Shown here in pieces: positions 34,884 to 45,973 of a stretch of 64,000 nucleotides of DNA. Position 1 is the first letter of the stretch. The number at the start of each line of letters is the position of its first letter. Source of the stretch: Hordeum vulgare subsp. vulgare (lineage: Eukaryota > Streptophyta > Magnoliopsida > Poales > Poaceae); contig NC_058523.1 of assembly GCF_904849725.1 (NCBI RefSeq), positions 205,743,689 through 205,807,688 on the forward strand, given 5' to 3'. A program made the position numbers and the translations under genes. The notes below the pieces were generated by a model. It saw only the letters and a list, made by a program, of their open reading frames with translations. It searched no databases and was not told the origin of the DNA.

Positions 34884-36692
34884 TGTTGGAAATATGCCCT
34901 AGAGGCAATAATAAATTAGTTATTATTATATTTCTTAGTTCATGATAATCGTTTATTATCCATGCTATAATTGTATTGATTGGAAACACAATACTTGTGG
35001 GGATACATAGACAAAACACTGTCCCTAGTAAGCCTCTAGTTGACTAGCTCGTTGATCAAAGATGGTCAAGGTTTCCTGGCCATAGGCAAGTGTTGTCACT
35101 TGATAACGGGATCACATCATTAGGAGAATCATGTGATGGACTAGACCCAAACTAATAGACGTAGCATGTTGATCGTGTCATTTTGTTGCTACTGTTTTCT
35201 GCGTGTCAAGTATTTGTTCCTATGACCATGAGATCATATAACTCACGGACACCGGAGGAATGCTTTCTGTGTATCAAACGTCACAACGTAACTGGGTGAC
35301 TATAAAGATGCTCTACAGGTATCTCCGAAGGTGTTCGTTGAGTTAGTATAGATCGAGACTGGGATTTGTCACTCCGTGTGACGGAGAGGTATCTCGGGGC
35401 CCACTCGGTAATACAACATCACACACAAGCCTTGCAAGCAATGTAACTTAATGTAAGTTGCGGGATCTTGTATTACGGAACGAGTAAAGAGACTTGCCGG
35501 TAAACCAGATTGAAATAGGTATGCGGATACTAACGATCGAATCTCGGGCAAGTAACATACCGAAGGACAAAGGGAATGACATACGGGATTATATGAATCC
35601 TTGGCACTGAGGTTCAAACGATAAGATCTTCGTAGAATATGTAGGATCCAATATGGGCATCCAGGTCCCGCTATTGGATATTGACCGAGGAGTCTCTCGG
35701 GTCATGTCTACATAGTTCTCGAACCCGCAGGGTCTGCACACTTAAGGTTCGACGTTGTTTTATGCGTATTTGAGTTATATGGTTGGTTACCGAATGTTGT
35801 TCGGAGTCCCGGATGAGATCACGGACGTCGCGAGGGTTTCCGGAATGGTCCGGAAACAAAGATTGATATATAGGATGACCTCATTTGGTTACCGGAAGGT
35901 TTTCGTGCATTACCGGAAAAGTTTCGGGCTTATCGGTAGTGTACCGGGAGTGCCGGGAGGGGTGCCGGGGACCATCGGGAGGGGTGTCACGCCCCAAGGG
36001 GTCTCATGGGCTATGGGAAGAGATAAACCAGCCCCTAGTGGGCTGGAATAAGTTCCCACTAAGGCCCATAAGGTTTGAGAAGGAAAAAACACAAGGTGGA
36101 AAGAGTTTCCAAGTGGGAAGGTGGAATCCTACTCCAAGTAGGATTGGAGTAGGACTCCTCCACCTCCAATTTCGGCCAAACCTTTAGGTTTTGAGGCTGC
36201 CTCCTCCCCTCCCTCCCACCTATATATACGGAGGTTTTAGGGCTGATTTGAGACGACTTTCTCACGGCTGCCCGACCACATACCTCCATAGTTTTTCCTC
36301 TAGATCGCGTTTCTGCGGAGCTCGGGCGGAGCCCTGCTGAGACAAGATCATCACCAACCTCCGGAGCGCCGTCACGCTGCCGGAGAACTCTTCTACCTCT
36401 CCGTCTCTCTTGCTGGATCAAGAAGGCCGAGATCATCGTCGAGTTGTACGTGTGCTGAACGCGGAGGTGCCGTCCGTTCGGTACTAGATCGTGGGACTGA
36501 TCGCGGGATTGTTCGCGGGGCGGATCGAGGGACGTGAGGACGTTCCACTACATCAACCGCGTTCACTAACGCTTCTGCTGTACGATCTACAAGGGTACGT
36601 AGATCACTCATCCCCTCTCGTAGATGGACATCACCATGATAGGTCTTCGTGCGCGTAGGAAAATTTTGTTTCCCATGCGACGTTCCCCAACA
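34884..36692 (+). repeat. 3' LTR of element B
   Basis: 1809 bp, 99.7 percent identical to the 5' LTR by manual comparison. It is preceded by the polypurine tract AGTGGGAGAC and followed by GCACA. Confidence 0.96.
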
Positions 36693-37650
36693 GCACATGT
36701 GAAGATGGCGGAGCCGCACCTCTCAAAGCTTGCCGATCGTAGCACCAAGATGGTGTTCATCGGATACGAGAGCAGTTCTGGCACCAAGGCATACCGTTTC
36801 TACGATCCACAAACCAAGCGTCTACGGATTTCACGCGACGTCGTGTTTGAAGAAAACCAAGCGTGGAATTGGAGGGTCGCAGCCGACGATGCTCCAAACA
36901 GTAACATATTTGCAGTTGAATTTCCAACTGATGATGATACAGGGGAGGATGTCCAGGTGGTTGGCAAGACGCCCAACCAAGGTGTCCACAATGGTAGTGA
37001 TCATCATGGTGCCGACACCGACGACGACGCGCATAGGTCGCAAGGAGATAGCGACAATGTCACGCACGACATAGGCGGAGATCTTGACGACAACATCGAC
37101 AACGAGGCGCATAGTGACGACGACAATCAAGATGATGGTCACGGTCACAACGACTACGCCGACGACACGGATGTCGATGACACACCAGGGTCTCAGCTGT
37201 CTTCCTCAAGTGCATCAACACCGACACAATTTGTGTCGCCTCCTTCGGAAGCCACAACAGACTCCTCAGGGCCTCGTCGCTACAAGACCCTCAAGACAGT
37301 CTACAAGTACACAAAGCCAGTTACGCTCGAGTACTCCGGACTATTTCTTTTCGGAGTTGAGGAGCAGGTGAACTTCATAGAGGCGAGCAAAAGTCGTAGT
37401 TGGACGCACGCCATGGATGAGGAGATGAAGGCGATTGAGAGCAATGTCACGTGGACTTTGGTAACCCGTCCTCCAAACCAAAAGGCGATAGGTTTGAAGT
37501 GGGTTTACAAGTTAAAGAAGGACACACAAGGTGCCATTGTGAAGTACAAGGCAAGACTCGTTGCAAAGGGCTACGTACAACGTCAAGGAGTTGACTATGA
37601 TGAGGTGTTTGCACCGGTTGCTCGAATCGAGATGGTGAGAGTGCTCCTAG
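36693..37650 (+). pseudogene. Y Pol, integrase C-terminus and start of RT
   Basis: This is the continuation of the integrase frame after element B (VKMAEPHLSKLADRSTKMVF, then GYESSSGTKAYRFYDP). An unusually long acidic linker rich in Asp, His and Asn follows (about 36930-37180). The RT N-terminus has EASKSRSWTHAMDEEM, IGLKWVYKLKKD and KARLVAKGYVQRQGVDYDEVF. A one-base indel near 37650 shifts the frame before the next RT block. Confidence 0.88.
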
Positions 37651-37651
37651 T

Positions 37652-39013
37652 TTGGCAGCACAAGAGGATTGGAAGGTTCATCATATGGATGTTAAATCCG
37701 CTTTCCTCAACGGCGATCTCACAGAAGAAGTGTACGTGGAACAACCCCTCGGCTACGAGAAGAAAGGCGAAGAAGGGAAAGTTCACAAGCTCAAGAAGGC
37801 ACTTTACGGGTTGAAGCAAGCGCCAAGAGCTTGGAACTCAAAGTTAGACCGAAGTCTGGTCTCGCTCGGGTTCAAGAGATGTCCCCTCGAGCATGCAGTC
37901 TATACAAAGAACTCCAAAGGCTCAAACCTGCTAGTTGGATTTTATGTCGACAATCTGATTATCACCGGAGATAGCGTACAAGAAATTGAACGTTTCAAGG
38001 CGCAAATGAAGAACAAGTTTAGCATGAGTGATCTGGGGTTACTCAGCTATTACTTGGGCATCGAAGTGAAGCAAAGCTCCGGGGAGATTTCCCTATGTCA
38101 ATCGGCTTACGCGGTCAAGTTATTGGAGAAGTGTGGCATGTCAGATTGCTACGCGACACAAGTTCCAATGGACCAACGTCACAAGTTGAGCAAGCTTAGC
38201 TCAAATCCGCCGGTGGACACCACAATGTATCGAAGCGTTGTGGGTAGCCTAAGATACTTGGTGCATACCCAACCTGACTTGGCTTATTCAGTCGGGATCG
38301 TGAGTCGTTTCATGGAGAATCCGACAACCGAACACATGAGCGCGGTCAATCAAATTCTACGCTATGTGAAAGGCACAATTAATCTTGGCTGCACGTATAG
38401 AAAGGGAAAGGAAGGATTGATCCTTCGTGGATATTCAGATAGTGACATGGCAGGTAATGTTGATGACCGAAAGAGCACAACGGGCATGGTTTTCTACCTT
38501 GGCCCGAATCCGATTAGCTGGAATTCTCAGAAGCAAAAGGTGGTGGCACTGTCTTCATGCGAGGCAGAATACATAGCGGCAAGCACGGCGGCTTGTCAAG
38601 CAGTGTGGCTGAGAAGACTCCTAGCTATTCTTGCAAAACGGGAGGTGCACAAGGTGTCATTAAAGATTGACAACCAAGCTGCAATCTCATTGTGCAAAAA
38701 TCCGGTTCATCACGAAAGGAGCAAGCACATAGATACCCGGTTCCACCATATCCGGGAGTGCATTGAAGAAGGGTTGATCGAGGTTCAACATGTGAACACG
38801 AAAGACCAACTTGCCGATATTTTCACCAAGTCCCTCGGTCGACAGAAGTTCATCGAGATGAGGAGGAAAGTCGGAGTGCAAGAAGTGAAGTCAAGCAACA
38901 AGATTAAGGAGATGAATGTAGAAGTTAATCATGTTGTTTCTTTAGGATTAGGAAAGAAAGCCAAACCGAGTCCTAGTAGTATTAGGATTCCTAGTCCTAG
39001 TCTATTTCCATAG
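37652..39013 (+). pseudogene. Y Pol, RT palm and RNase H, YVDD changed to YVDN
   Basis: The RT palm starts at VHHMDVKSAFLNGDLTEEVY and continues through LYGLKQAPRAW. The catalytic box reads FYVDNLI: the last Asp codon of YVDD is AAT (37952-37954), which should destroy polymerase activity. RNase H follows with GYSDSDMAGN, SSCEAEYIAAS and DNQAAISL, and the usual copia end DQLADIFTKSLGRQKF. The frame runs about 97 bases into the 3' LTR before stopping at 39013. Apart from the active-site change and the upstream frameshift this is the best preserved Pol block in the left half of the window. Confidence 0.9.
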
Positions 39014-39237
39014 TCCCTTGTGGACGTGTATAAAAGACACCCTAGGGGTGTTGATTATAACACCAGAAAAACGAAAAGCAATACAAAGCAAAGGCTCGAC
39101 ACGGGCCTTTAGCCATCAAATCCATCGATCAGTTTTATTCGTGTCGCTCGTTACGCAAGTTCCGTCAAGTAGCTGGCCGAAGCAAGAATCGCGTAGGCAC
39201 GCTTGTACAGGTGCATACGCACGTTCAAAAGCCAACA
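38917..39237 (+). repeat. 3' LTR of element Y
   Basis: 321 bp, seven substitutions from the 5' LTR, followed by ATTTT. It contains the matching TATAAAAG box at 39029-39036. Confidence 0.95.
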
Positions 39238-39242
39238 ATTTT

Positions 39243-40439
39243 CACCGGGTAGGCCTGGGTTTTTTTTCTTCCAACCAAATAAGGCCAGGTCAGCATTTAC
39301 CTAGGTTACGTATGAATCTTTAGAGCATCTCTATTAGGCCCCTTGAAACAAAAAACTAAAAATCACGTTTTCAGTTCAAGAAAAACGTGTTATAAAGGTC
39401 GGTTCGAGCTGCGGTTAAATAGATCTCTTAAAATTAAACTGTAAATCGAATTTTCGCTTACATTTTTTTCCACATCTTTTTGTTCCTCTCGCCCATGTTC
39501 ATGATCAACTAAATTCGTTTCTAAAAATCGGCAGAGAGCATATGAAACTGCTAAATACGGAGTTCCAGTGTCTAGGACGGATCGCACAAAGCAACCGTGG
39601 CTATAGCTGGCTAGCTCTGGTTCCCCATCCACAAATTCATCCAGCTAGTTAGCTCTTCCGTCCACGAATCCATCGAGGAGCTAGCTAGCTCCGGACGTGG
39701 AATCCATCCAAAAGCTAGCTCGCGTCCCCAAATCCATCCACGAGCTAGGAGCTAGCTAGCTAACTTTCATCGCTGACGTCAAATCTGGCCAGGACGAGCA
39801 GGGCGGCCGCCAGGACAGGCGGGGCTGCGGCCGGCGTCCGCGGACGGGCAAGGCGACGTCCGAGGCGGCACACGGCGGACATGAATGGCGGACGCAGGAG
39901 TTTCTGTGGTAGTTAGGCTCCCGCCAATTGCTTTCTCTCGATACAGGACACCGTAGAAGCTGATGCGAAAAGTGTGTTTTTATAGGTCGGGCGGAGTTTT
40001 TACTGTGCCCCTAAAAAATTTACTCATCAGAGTCGTTTACGGATTCTATTCGAACCGCTTTTTCTGTCTAAAACTATAAACCGATCATTATTTTATAGTT
40101 TCATGAATTTTACCGGTATATTAAAGATGCTTTCACATAGGTGTACCAAAGCTCATAAAAAACTCCTATTTCCCAATCGTACGTGCTTCCGTTAACACTA
40201 TGTTAGTTGACAACTAATTTTACTTAACCTATGCCATTATTGCTCAGTCTTCCTGCCAATACGCTCTTATTTTATGTGTTGACTCGTAGAAGCTTTTCCA
40301 CGCAAAAAAGGACCAGTACAAGCTCCTCTCATCTTTTTTTTCCAAAGAGTTTTTCTCAATTTTGCTAAATTGTTTCTTTCTTTTTGCTAAATTGTTTCTG
40401 CATATATTAGCTATATCTATAATTATATCAATACCTATA

Positions 40440-40441
<2 letters not shown>
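39243..40441. other. Intergenic DNA, possible TIR element
   Basis: No coding sequence recognised. Imperfect inverted ends (GAGCATCTCTATT near 39324 and AATATTAAAGATGCTT-type sequence near 40122-40137) enclose about 810 bp with a GC-rich core (39790-39900). That would suit a Mutator-like or similar element, but no target duplication is found. A direct repeat TTTTGCTAAATTGTTTCT occurs twice around 40363-40400. Confidence 0.3.
39608..39765. repeat. GCTAGC-rich minisatellite
   Basis: About four diverged units of 35-40 bases, each with a GAGCTAGCTAGCTC-like core followed by CCGTCCACGAATCCATCCA-like sequence. Unit boundaries are irregular. Confidence 0.6.

Positions 40442-40469
<28 letters not shown>
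40442..40469. repeat. (TAA)n microsatellite, left part, host of the Helitron
   Basis: About nine TAA/ATA units directly before the Helitron; the same repeat resumes at 41107-41131. The two parts were one tract before insertion. Confidence 0.9.
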
Positions 40470-40470
<1 letters not shown>

Positions 40471-41106
40471 CTATAACTACTAATAAACCAAGGATCGCTT
40501 CTGCCGTACGTCATTAAGTTTGCCTCTGAAGTTGGCAAAAATTACCCACCACTGCCACCCATAAGTGATAAAAAACGGTTCGGTCTGTAAAGACATCGGC
40601 GTCACATATGGTTCATGTACATAATTATCCAATAGCAAATCACGTGAGCACTAGCAGCCAACTGGCTAGAGCCGTCTGCTCTTTTCTAGCCGACCTGAGT
40701 TCGATTCCTCCTTGCCCAAGTAACATCTTATTTGCTGGGCTGGAAAGTGTTTCAATTTCAGTTCAACTTTTCTTTTGCAGATTCAAGTGTTTTTAAAATA
40801 TTCATATATTTCAAATCCTAACTTCAAAATTAAAAATTTATATACAAAAATCACTCAGAATATTGCGTACATTTCAAATATGATATTATCTTGCGTGTTA
40901 AAAGTTACGTTTATGTTGCACCTTAAACTTTAATTAATACTTTTCTCCGTTGTTTCTCGTATATATTTCAAAAATTCCTTTATATTTGTGCACAACACAG
41001 CTGGTTTGGCACTCTGAAAGATTTCAAGTAGTTTGTTGTTGTCGTTGATTGTGTGTATGGCGGGTGTTTTTTCTCTTCCGTTGCAACGCACGGGCCCTTT
41101 TGCTAG
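40470..41106 (+). mobile_element. Non-autonomous Helitron, 637 bp
   Basis: It begins TCTATAACTACTAATAAACC and ends CTAG, with a hairpin CCGTTGCAACGCACGG (41078-41093) ten bases before the terminal CTAG. The left neighbour is A and the right neighbour is T, as required for Helitron insertion between A and T, with no target duplication. There is no Rep/helicase gene, so it would be moved in trans. A tRNA-like A box (40663-40673) and B box (40697-40708) lie inside. The termini match the common grass Helitron type. Confidence 0.88.
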
Positions 41107-41131
41107 TAATAATAATAATAATAATAATAAT
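41107..41131. repeat. (TAA)n microsatellite, right part
   Basis: Continues the tract at 40442-40469 on the other side of the Helitron. Confidence 0.9.
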
Positions 41132-41875
41132 AAAAGAAAAGGTGTTTCTTATCACTGTAATTTTTGTATGTTCCTTTGTAATTTTCATCCGTTCGTTTTA
41201 ATTCCGTACGTCCGCTTTCCTTGCTCGTCCGTCTCGGAGGCCCACATAACAGGCCCATCTATCCGGGCTAGGCCATCCGTCTAGTGGCCGAAATAACCAA
41301 GCCCATCTGTCCGAGCTAGGTGGAGGCGTAAAATAAGCACGCTCATATCAAGGATCAAACTCTCAACCTCATGTTTGTACAAGATGCCGCTGCCTACAAG
41401 TTAGGTCATGTAAGAGCATCTACGACCAGACTTAGCAAATATGACCCATTGTACGCCTATGGGCACGTCGGTCTGTGACCGGGAGTGTGTGATTTGAGCC
41501 CTTACTTGTTCATCCGCACAACGACACTTCTCATATGTTCGTTCACTTGCACATGATTGGTGCAAAAGAAGAAAGAGAATGAAAAGAATGATCCAAAAAG
41601 GTGGTCCGGGACGGGGTCGCGTCCTACGTGGCAGACTGACCGGGCGTGTCCACGTGCGTTTGCGAGCCCTCATATCTTCGTCATATTTAAGATGAATATG
41701 AGTGTAGACGGCCAGTCCGGGCGTTTAAGACGGGTATGAGGGGACCGGTTGGGTAGCATTTTTATGACCGGTCATTGACCGGACGTTTGAGAAGGATGTG
41801 AGGGGTCTGATTGTACATGCTATAAATAGTCCTACATTGCTTCCTTGCATCAAACCCATCAAAGTTATACTTTTT
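41132..41875. other. Intergenic DNA with a possible TIR element
   Basis: Imperfect inverted ends AGCATCTACGACCAGAC (41415-41431) and GTCTGATTGTACATGCT (41805-41821) enclose about 400 bp with CCGGGCG/CCGGTC phrases, perhaps a MITE; no clear duplication was found. TATAAATAG at 41821-41829 is followed by a short stretch that could be a former promoter, cut off by the LTR at 41876. No gene is visible. Confidence 0.35.
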
Positions 41876-43029
41876 TGTTGGAAATATGCCCTAGAGGAAA
41901 TACTAAATTAGTTACTATTATATTTCCATGTTCAAGATAATCGTTTATTGTCCATGCTAGAATTGTATTGATTGGAAACTCAATACATGTGAGGATACAT
42001 AGACAACGCACTCTTCCTAGTAAACCTCTAATGGACTAGCTCATTGATCAAACATGGTCATGGTTTCCTGGCCATAGACATGAGTTCTCATTTGATAACG
42101 AGATTACATCATTAGGAGAATGATGTGATGGACAAGACCCAAACTACGAACATAGCATATGTTTGTGTTAGTTTATCCTATTGTTTTCTTCATGTCAAGT
42201 ATTTGTTCCTATGACCATGAGATCATGCAACTCACTGACATAGGAAGGGTACCTTGTGTGTATCAAACGTCGCAACGTAACTGGGTGACTATAAAGGTGC
42301 TCTACAGGTATCTCCGATGGTGTTTGTTGAGTTGGCATGGATCAAGACTGGGATTTGTCACTCCGTGTGATGGAGAGGTATCTCAGGGGCCACTCGGTAA
42401 TACAACATCACAACAAGCTTGCAAGAAATGTGACCAAAGAGTTAGCCACGGGATCTTGTATTACTTAACGAGTAAAGACACTTGCGGGTAACGATATTGA
42501 ACTAGGTATAGAGATACCGAATCTCGGGAAAGTAATGTATCGATGGACAAAGGGAACGGTATATATGATTGATTGAATCCTTGACATTGTGGTTCAACCG
42601 ATAAAGATCTTCATAGAATACGTAGGAGCCAATATGGGCATCCAGGTCCCGCTATTGGTTATTGACCAGAGAGTGTCTCGGTCGTGTCTACATAGTTCTT
42701 GAACCCGCAGGGTCTGCACAATTAAGGTTCAGTGACGATTTAATATTAATGAGTTATGTATGGTGGTAACCGGAAGTTTTTCGGAGTCCCGGATGAGGTC
42801 CCGGACATCACGAGGAGATCCGGAATGGTTCGGAGGTAAAGGTTGATATATGGAAAGTTGGTATTCGGGTTCTAGAAAAGTGTCTGGATTTACCAGTTTT
42901 ATGATGGAGGTTCCGGAAGTATTCCGTGGGTCCACCGGGAAAGTACACCTGCCCCAGAGGGCCCCATGGGCTGTGAGATGTGGCGCACGAGCCACTGGTG
43001 GGCTGGGCACCCCTCCCACCTGAAGGATC
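41876..43029 (+). repeat. Element X: truncated Angela-type LTR (plus strand)
   Basis: It begins TGTTGGAAATATGCCC after a run of T and follows the sequence of the element B LTR with moderate divergence. It stops at 43029, where the minus-strand element A begins. The rest of this LTR, and the element if any, should lie beyond the right edge. Confidence 0.88.
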
Positions 43030-44843
43030 TATTGGGGAACATTGCATCGGAAACAAACAATTCCCTACGCACATGAAGACCTATCATGATGATGTTCATC
43101 TACGACAGGGAGATTGGATCCACATACCCTTGTAGATCGCTAACCGGAAAGCATTAAGAAACGCGGTTGATCTAGTGGTACAGCTTCGTGATTCAAATCA
43201 CCGTCGTCCCACGATCCGTCCCATGACCCGTTCCTATCTAGCGCCGAACGGACGGCACCTCCGCGTTGAGCACACGTACAGCTCGATGACGATTTCGGCC
43301 TTCTTGATCCAGCAAGAGAGACGGACAAGTAGATGAGTTCTCTGGCAGCATGACGGCGCGCCGGTGGTGTTTACGATCTACTCCTGCACGGCTCCCCCCG
43401 AGCTCCCCAGAAATCAGATCTAGAGGAAGAACTACGTGGTATAGGTTTGAGTTGCACGTGGCAAAGTTTTATCTCAAAAGCCCTAAAAACACCAATATAT
43501 ATAGGAGGAGGGGAGGGGCTAGCCTTGTTGCTCAAGGGAGCCCCAAGGGCGCCAGCCGATTGGGAGGAGGTGGACTCCCACCCCAATTCGGTTTGGGGGA
43601 AGGAGTCCGCTCCTTCCTTCCCACCTCCCTCTTTCCTTGTTTTTTCTTTTCCTTTCGTATTTTTCTCTTGTGGTGCCATAGCCCTCTTGGGCTTGCCTCA
43701 CCATCCCACTAAGGGCTGGTGCACCACCCAAGGGTCAGTGGGCTCACTCCCGGGTGGGTGGGTCCCTCCCGGTGAATAACTGGAACCCATTCGTCACTCC
43801 CGCTACACTGCCGGTAATGCCCGAAAACTTTCCAGTGACCAAATGAAACCATCCTATATATCAATCTTCGTTTCCGGACCATTTCGGAAACCCTCGTGAC
43901 ATCCATGATCTCATCCGGGACTCCGAACAACCTTCGCTCACCAAACACAAATAACTCAACTATACTAAAACATCATCGAACCTTAAGTGTGCAGACCCAG
44001 CGGGTTCGAGAACTATGTAGACATGAGCCGAGACACTCCTCGGTCAATATCCAATAGCGGGACCTGGATGTCCATATTGGATCCTACATATTCTACGAAG
44101 ATCTTATCGGTTGAACCTCTGTGCCAAGGATTCATATAATCCCGTATAACATTCCCTTTGTCCTTTGGTATGTTACTTGCGCGAGATTTGATCGCCGGTA
44201 TACCTATACCTATTTCAGTCTCGTTACCGGCAAGTCTCTTTGCTCATTCCGTAATACAAGATCCCGTGACTTACACTTGAGTCATATTGCTTGCAAGGCT
44301 TGTATGTGATATTGTATTACAGAGTGGACCCCGAGATACCTCTCCGTCACACGGAGTGACAAATCCCAGTCTTGATCCATGCTAACTCAATGGACAGCTT
44401 TGGAGATACCTGTAGAACACCTTTATAGTCACCTAGTAACGTTGTGACGTTTGATACACACAAGGTATTCCTCCGGTGTGAGTGAGTTACATGATCTCAT
44501 GGTCATAGGAATGAATACTTGACACGCAGAAAACAATTGCAACAAAATGACACAATCACATGCTACGTTCATAGTTTGGGTCTAGTCCATCACATAATTC
44601 TCCTAATGATGTAATCCAGTTATCAAGTGACAACACTTGCATATGGTCAAAAAACCTTAACCATGCTTGATCAACTGGCTAGCCAACTAGAGGCTTACTA
44701 GGGACACTGTTTTATCTATATATCCACACATGTATCTATGCTTTCATTCAATACAATTATAGCATGGATAATAAACGATTATCTTGAAACAAGAAATATA
44801 ATAATAACTAATTTATCATTGCCTCTAGGGCATATTTCCAACA
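43030..44843 (-). repeat. 3' LTR of element A
   Basis: 1814 bp in reverse orientation. The right edge is CATATTTCCAACA; the left edge TATTGGGGAAC has the terminal TG changed to TA. A minus-strand TATATATA box lies near 43494-43502. Confidence 0.9.
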
Positions 44844-44858
44844 GTCTCCCACTTGCAC
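44844..44858 (-). other. Polypurine tract of element A
   Basis: The minus strand reads GTGCAAGTGGGAGAC directly before the LTR. The same sequence precedes the 3' LTR of element B. Confidence 0.85.
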
Positions 44859-44949
44859 TAGAGTCCATAATCTAGTCCTCACATTGCTATGCGATTTACA
44901 TTGGAATGAATCTAACACCCATACAGTTCTGGTGTTGATCATGCTTCAC

Positions 44950-45935
44950 TCATGGAAGAGGTTTAGTCAGCGGATCTGCTACATTCAGATCTGTGTGCAC
45001 TTTGCAAATATTTACCTCCTCCCGTTCGATGTAGTCGCAGATGAGGTCGAAGCGTCGTTTGATGTGTCTGGTCTTCTTCTGAAACCTTGGTTCCTTTGCT
45101 AAAGCAATGGCACTAGTGTTGTCACAGAACAGAGTTATTGGATTTAGTGCGCTCGGCACAACTCCAAGATCTGTCATGAACTGCTTCATCCAGACACCCT
45201 CCTTACCTGCCTCCGAGGCAGCCATGTACTCCGCTTCACATGTAGAATCTCCTACGACGCTTTGCTTGGAACAGCACCAGCTTACCGCACCCCCATTAAG
45301 AATAAATATGTATCCGGTTTGAGACTTAGAGTCATCTGGATCAGTGTCAAAGCTTGTATCGACGTAACCCTTTACAACGAGCTCTTCGTCACCTCCATAA
45401 ACGAGAAACATTTCCTTAGTCCTTTTCAGGTACTTCAGAATATTCTTGACCGCCGTCCAGTGATTCACTCCAGGATTGCTTTGAAACCTGACTGCCATAC
45501 TTATGGCCAGGCTAACGTCCGGTCTAGTGCACAGCATTGCATACATGATAAACCCTATGGCTGAAGCATAGGGGACGGTACTCATCCTTTCTCTATCTTC
45601 TGCAGTTACAGGACACTGAGTCTTACTTGACTTTATACCTTGTAATACTAGCAAGAACCCCTTCATGGACTGTTCCGTTTTGAACTTCTTCAAAACTTTA
45701 TCAAGGTATGTGCTTTTTGAAAGTCCTATCAGGCGTCTCGATCTATCCCTATAGATCTTAATCCCTAGAATGTAAGCAACTTTTCCTAGGTCCTTCATTG
45801 AAAAACATTTGTTCAAGTAATCTTTTACGCTCTCTAAAAACTCCACATTGTTTCCAATCAGCAATATGTCATCCACATATAATACTAGAAACGCCAGAGA
45901 GCTCCTGACTAGCACTCTCTGGCAATAGCTAGACG
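44950..45935 (-). pseudogene. A Pol, RT active site to RNase H end
   Basis: The open reading includes LVLYVDDILLIGNN with the YVDD box intact (45868-45879), the RT thumb (KDLGKVAYILGIKIYRDRSR, STYLDKVLKKFK) and RNase H (KGYVDTSFDTDPDD, STCEAEYMAASE, FCDNTSAIALAKEP). It ends with the copia terminal motif NVADPLTKPLP. The N-terminal residues upstream of RSSLAFLVL do not resemble RT and mark the break caused by the insertion. Within this block the frame is undisturbed for about 330 residues. Confidence 0.88.
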
Positions 45936-45973
45936 AATGTTGTTCTCGATTGCTCAACAATTAGAAATTGTCT

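Larger units (their letters stand above)
28089..36692 (+). mobile_element. Element B: Angela/BARE-1-type copia element, young LTRs and decayed interior
   Basis: Two LTRs of 1810 and 1809 bp begin TGTTGGAAATATGCCC and end GTTCCCCAACA, with the duplication GCACA on both sides. The LTRs differ by five substitutions and one single-base indel (about 0.3 percent). A primer site follows the 5' LTR and a polypurine tract (AGTGGGAGAC, 34874-34883) precedes the 3' LTR. The interior (about 5 kb) matches the copia Gag-Pol order but is full of stops and frameshifts. It must have been copied in trans by an intact relative. Confidence 0.96.
25537..39237 (+). mobile_element. Element Y: Ty1/copia retrotransposon split by element B
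   Basis: Two 321-bp LTRs (25537-25857, 38917-39237) with TG...CA ends are flanked by the perfect duplication ATTTT (25532-25536, 39238-39242). The internal order Gag, protease, integrase, RT, RNase H is that of copia. Without the nested element B and its duplication it measures about 5.1 kb. Seven substitutions separate the LTRs (about 2.2 percent). The Gag-Pol frame reads across the B insertion site without loss. Small frameshifts and an altered RT active site make it non-autonomous today. Confidence 0.96.

Noticed and set aside
39322..40137. Mutator-like element with GAGCATCT ends
   Set aside because: The inverted ends are imperfect and no 8-10 base duplication was found. Listed only as a possibility.
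41876..44843. A single foldback transposon
   Set aside because: The right arm is a complete LTR joined to a polypurine tract and Pol of element A, and the left arm is a truncated LTR. These are two separate elements.
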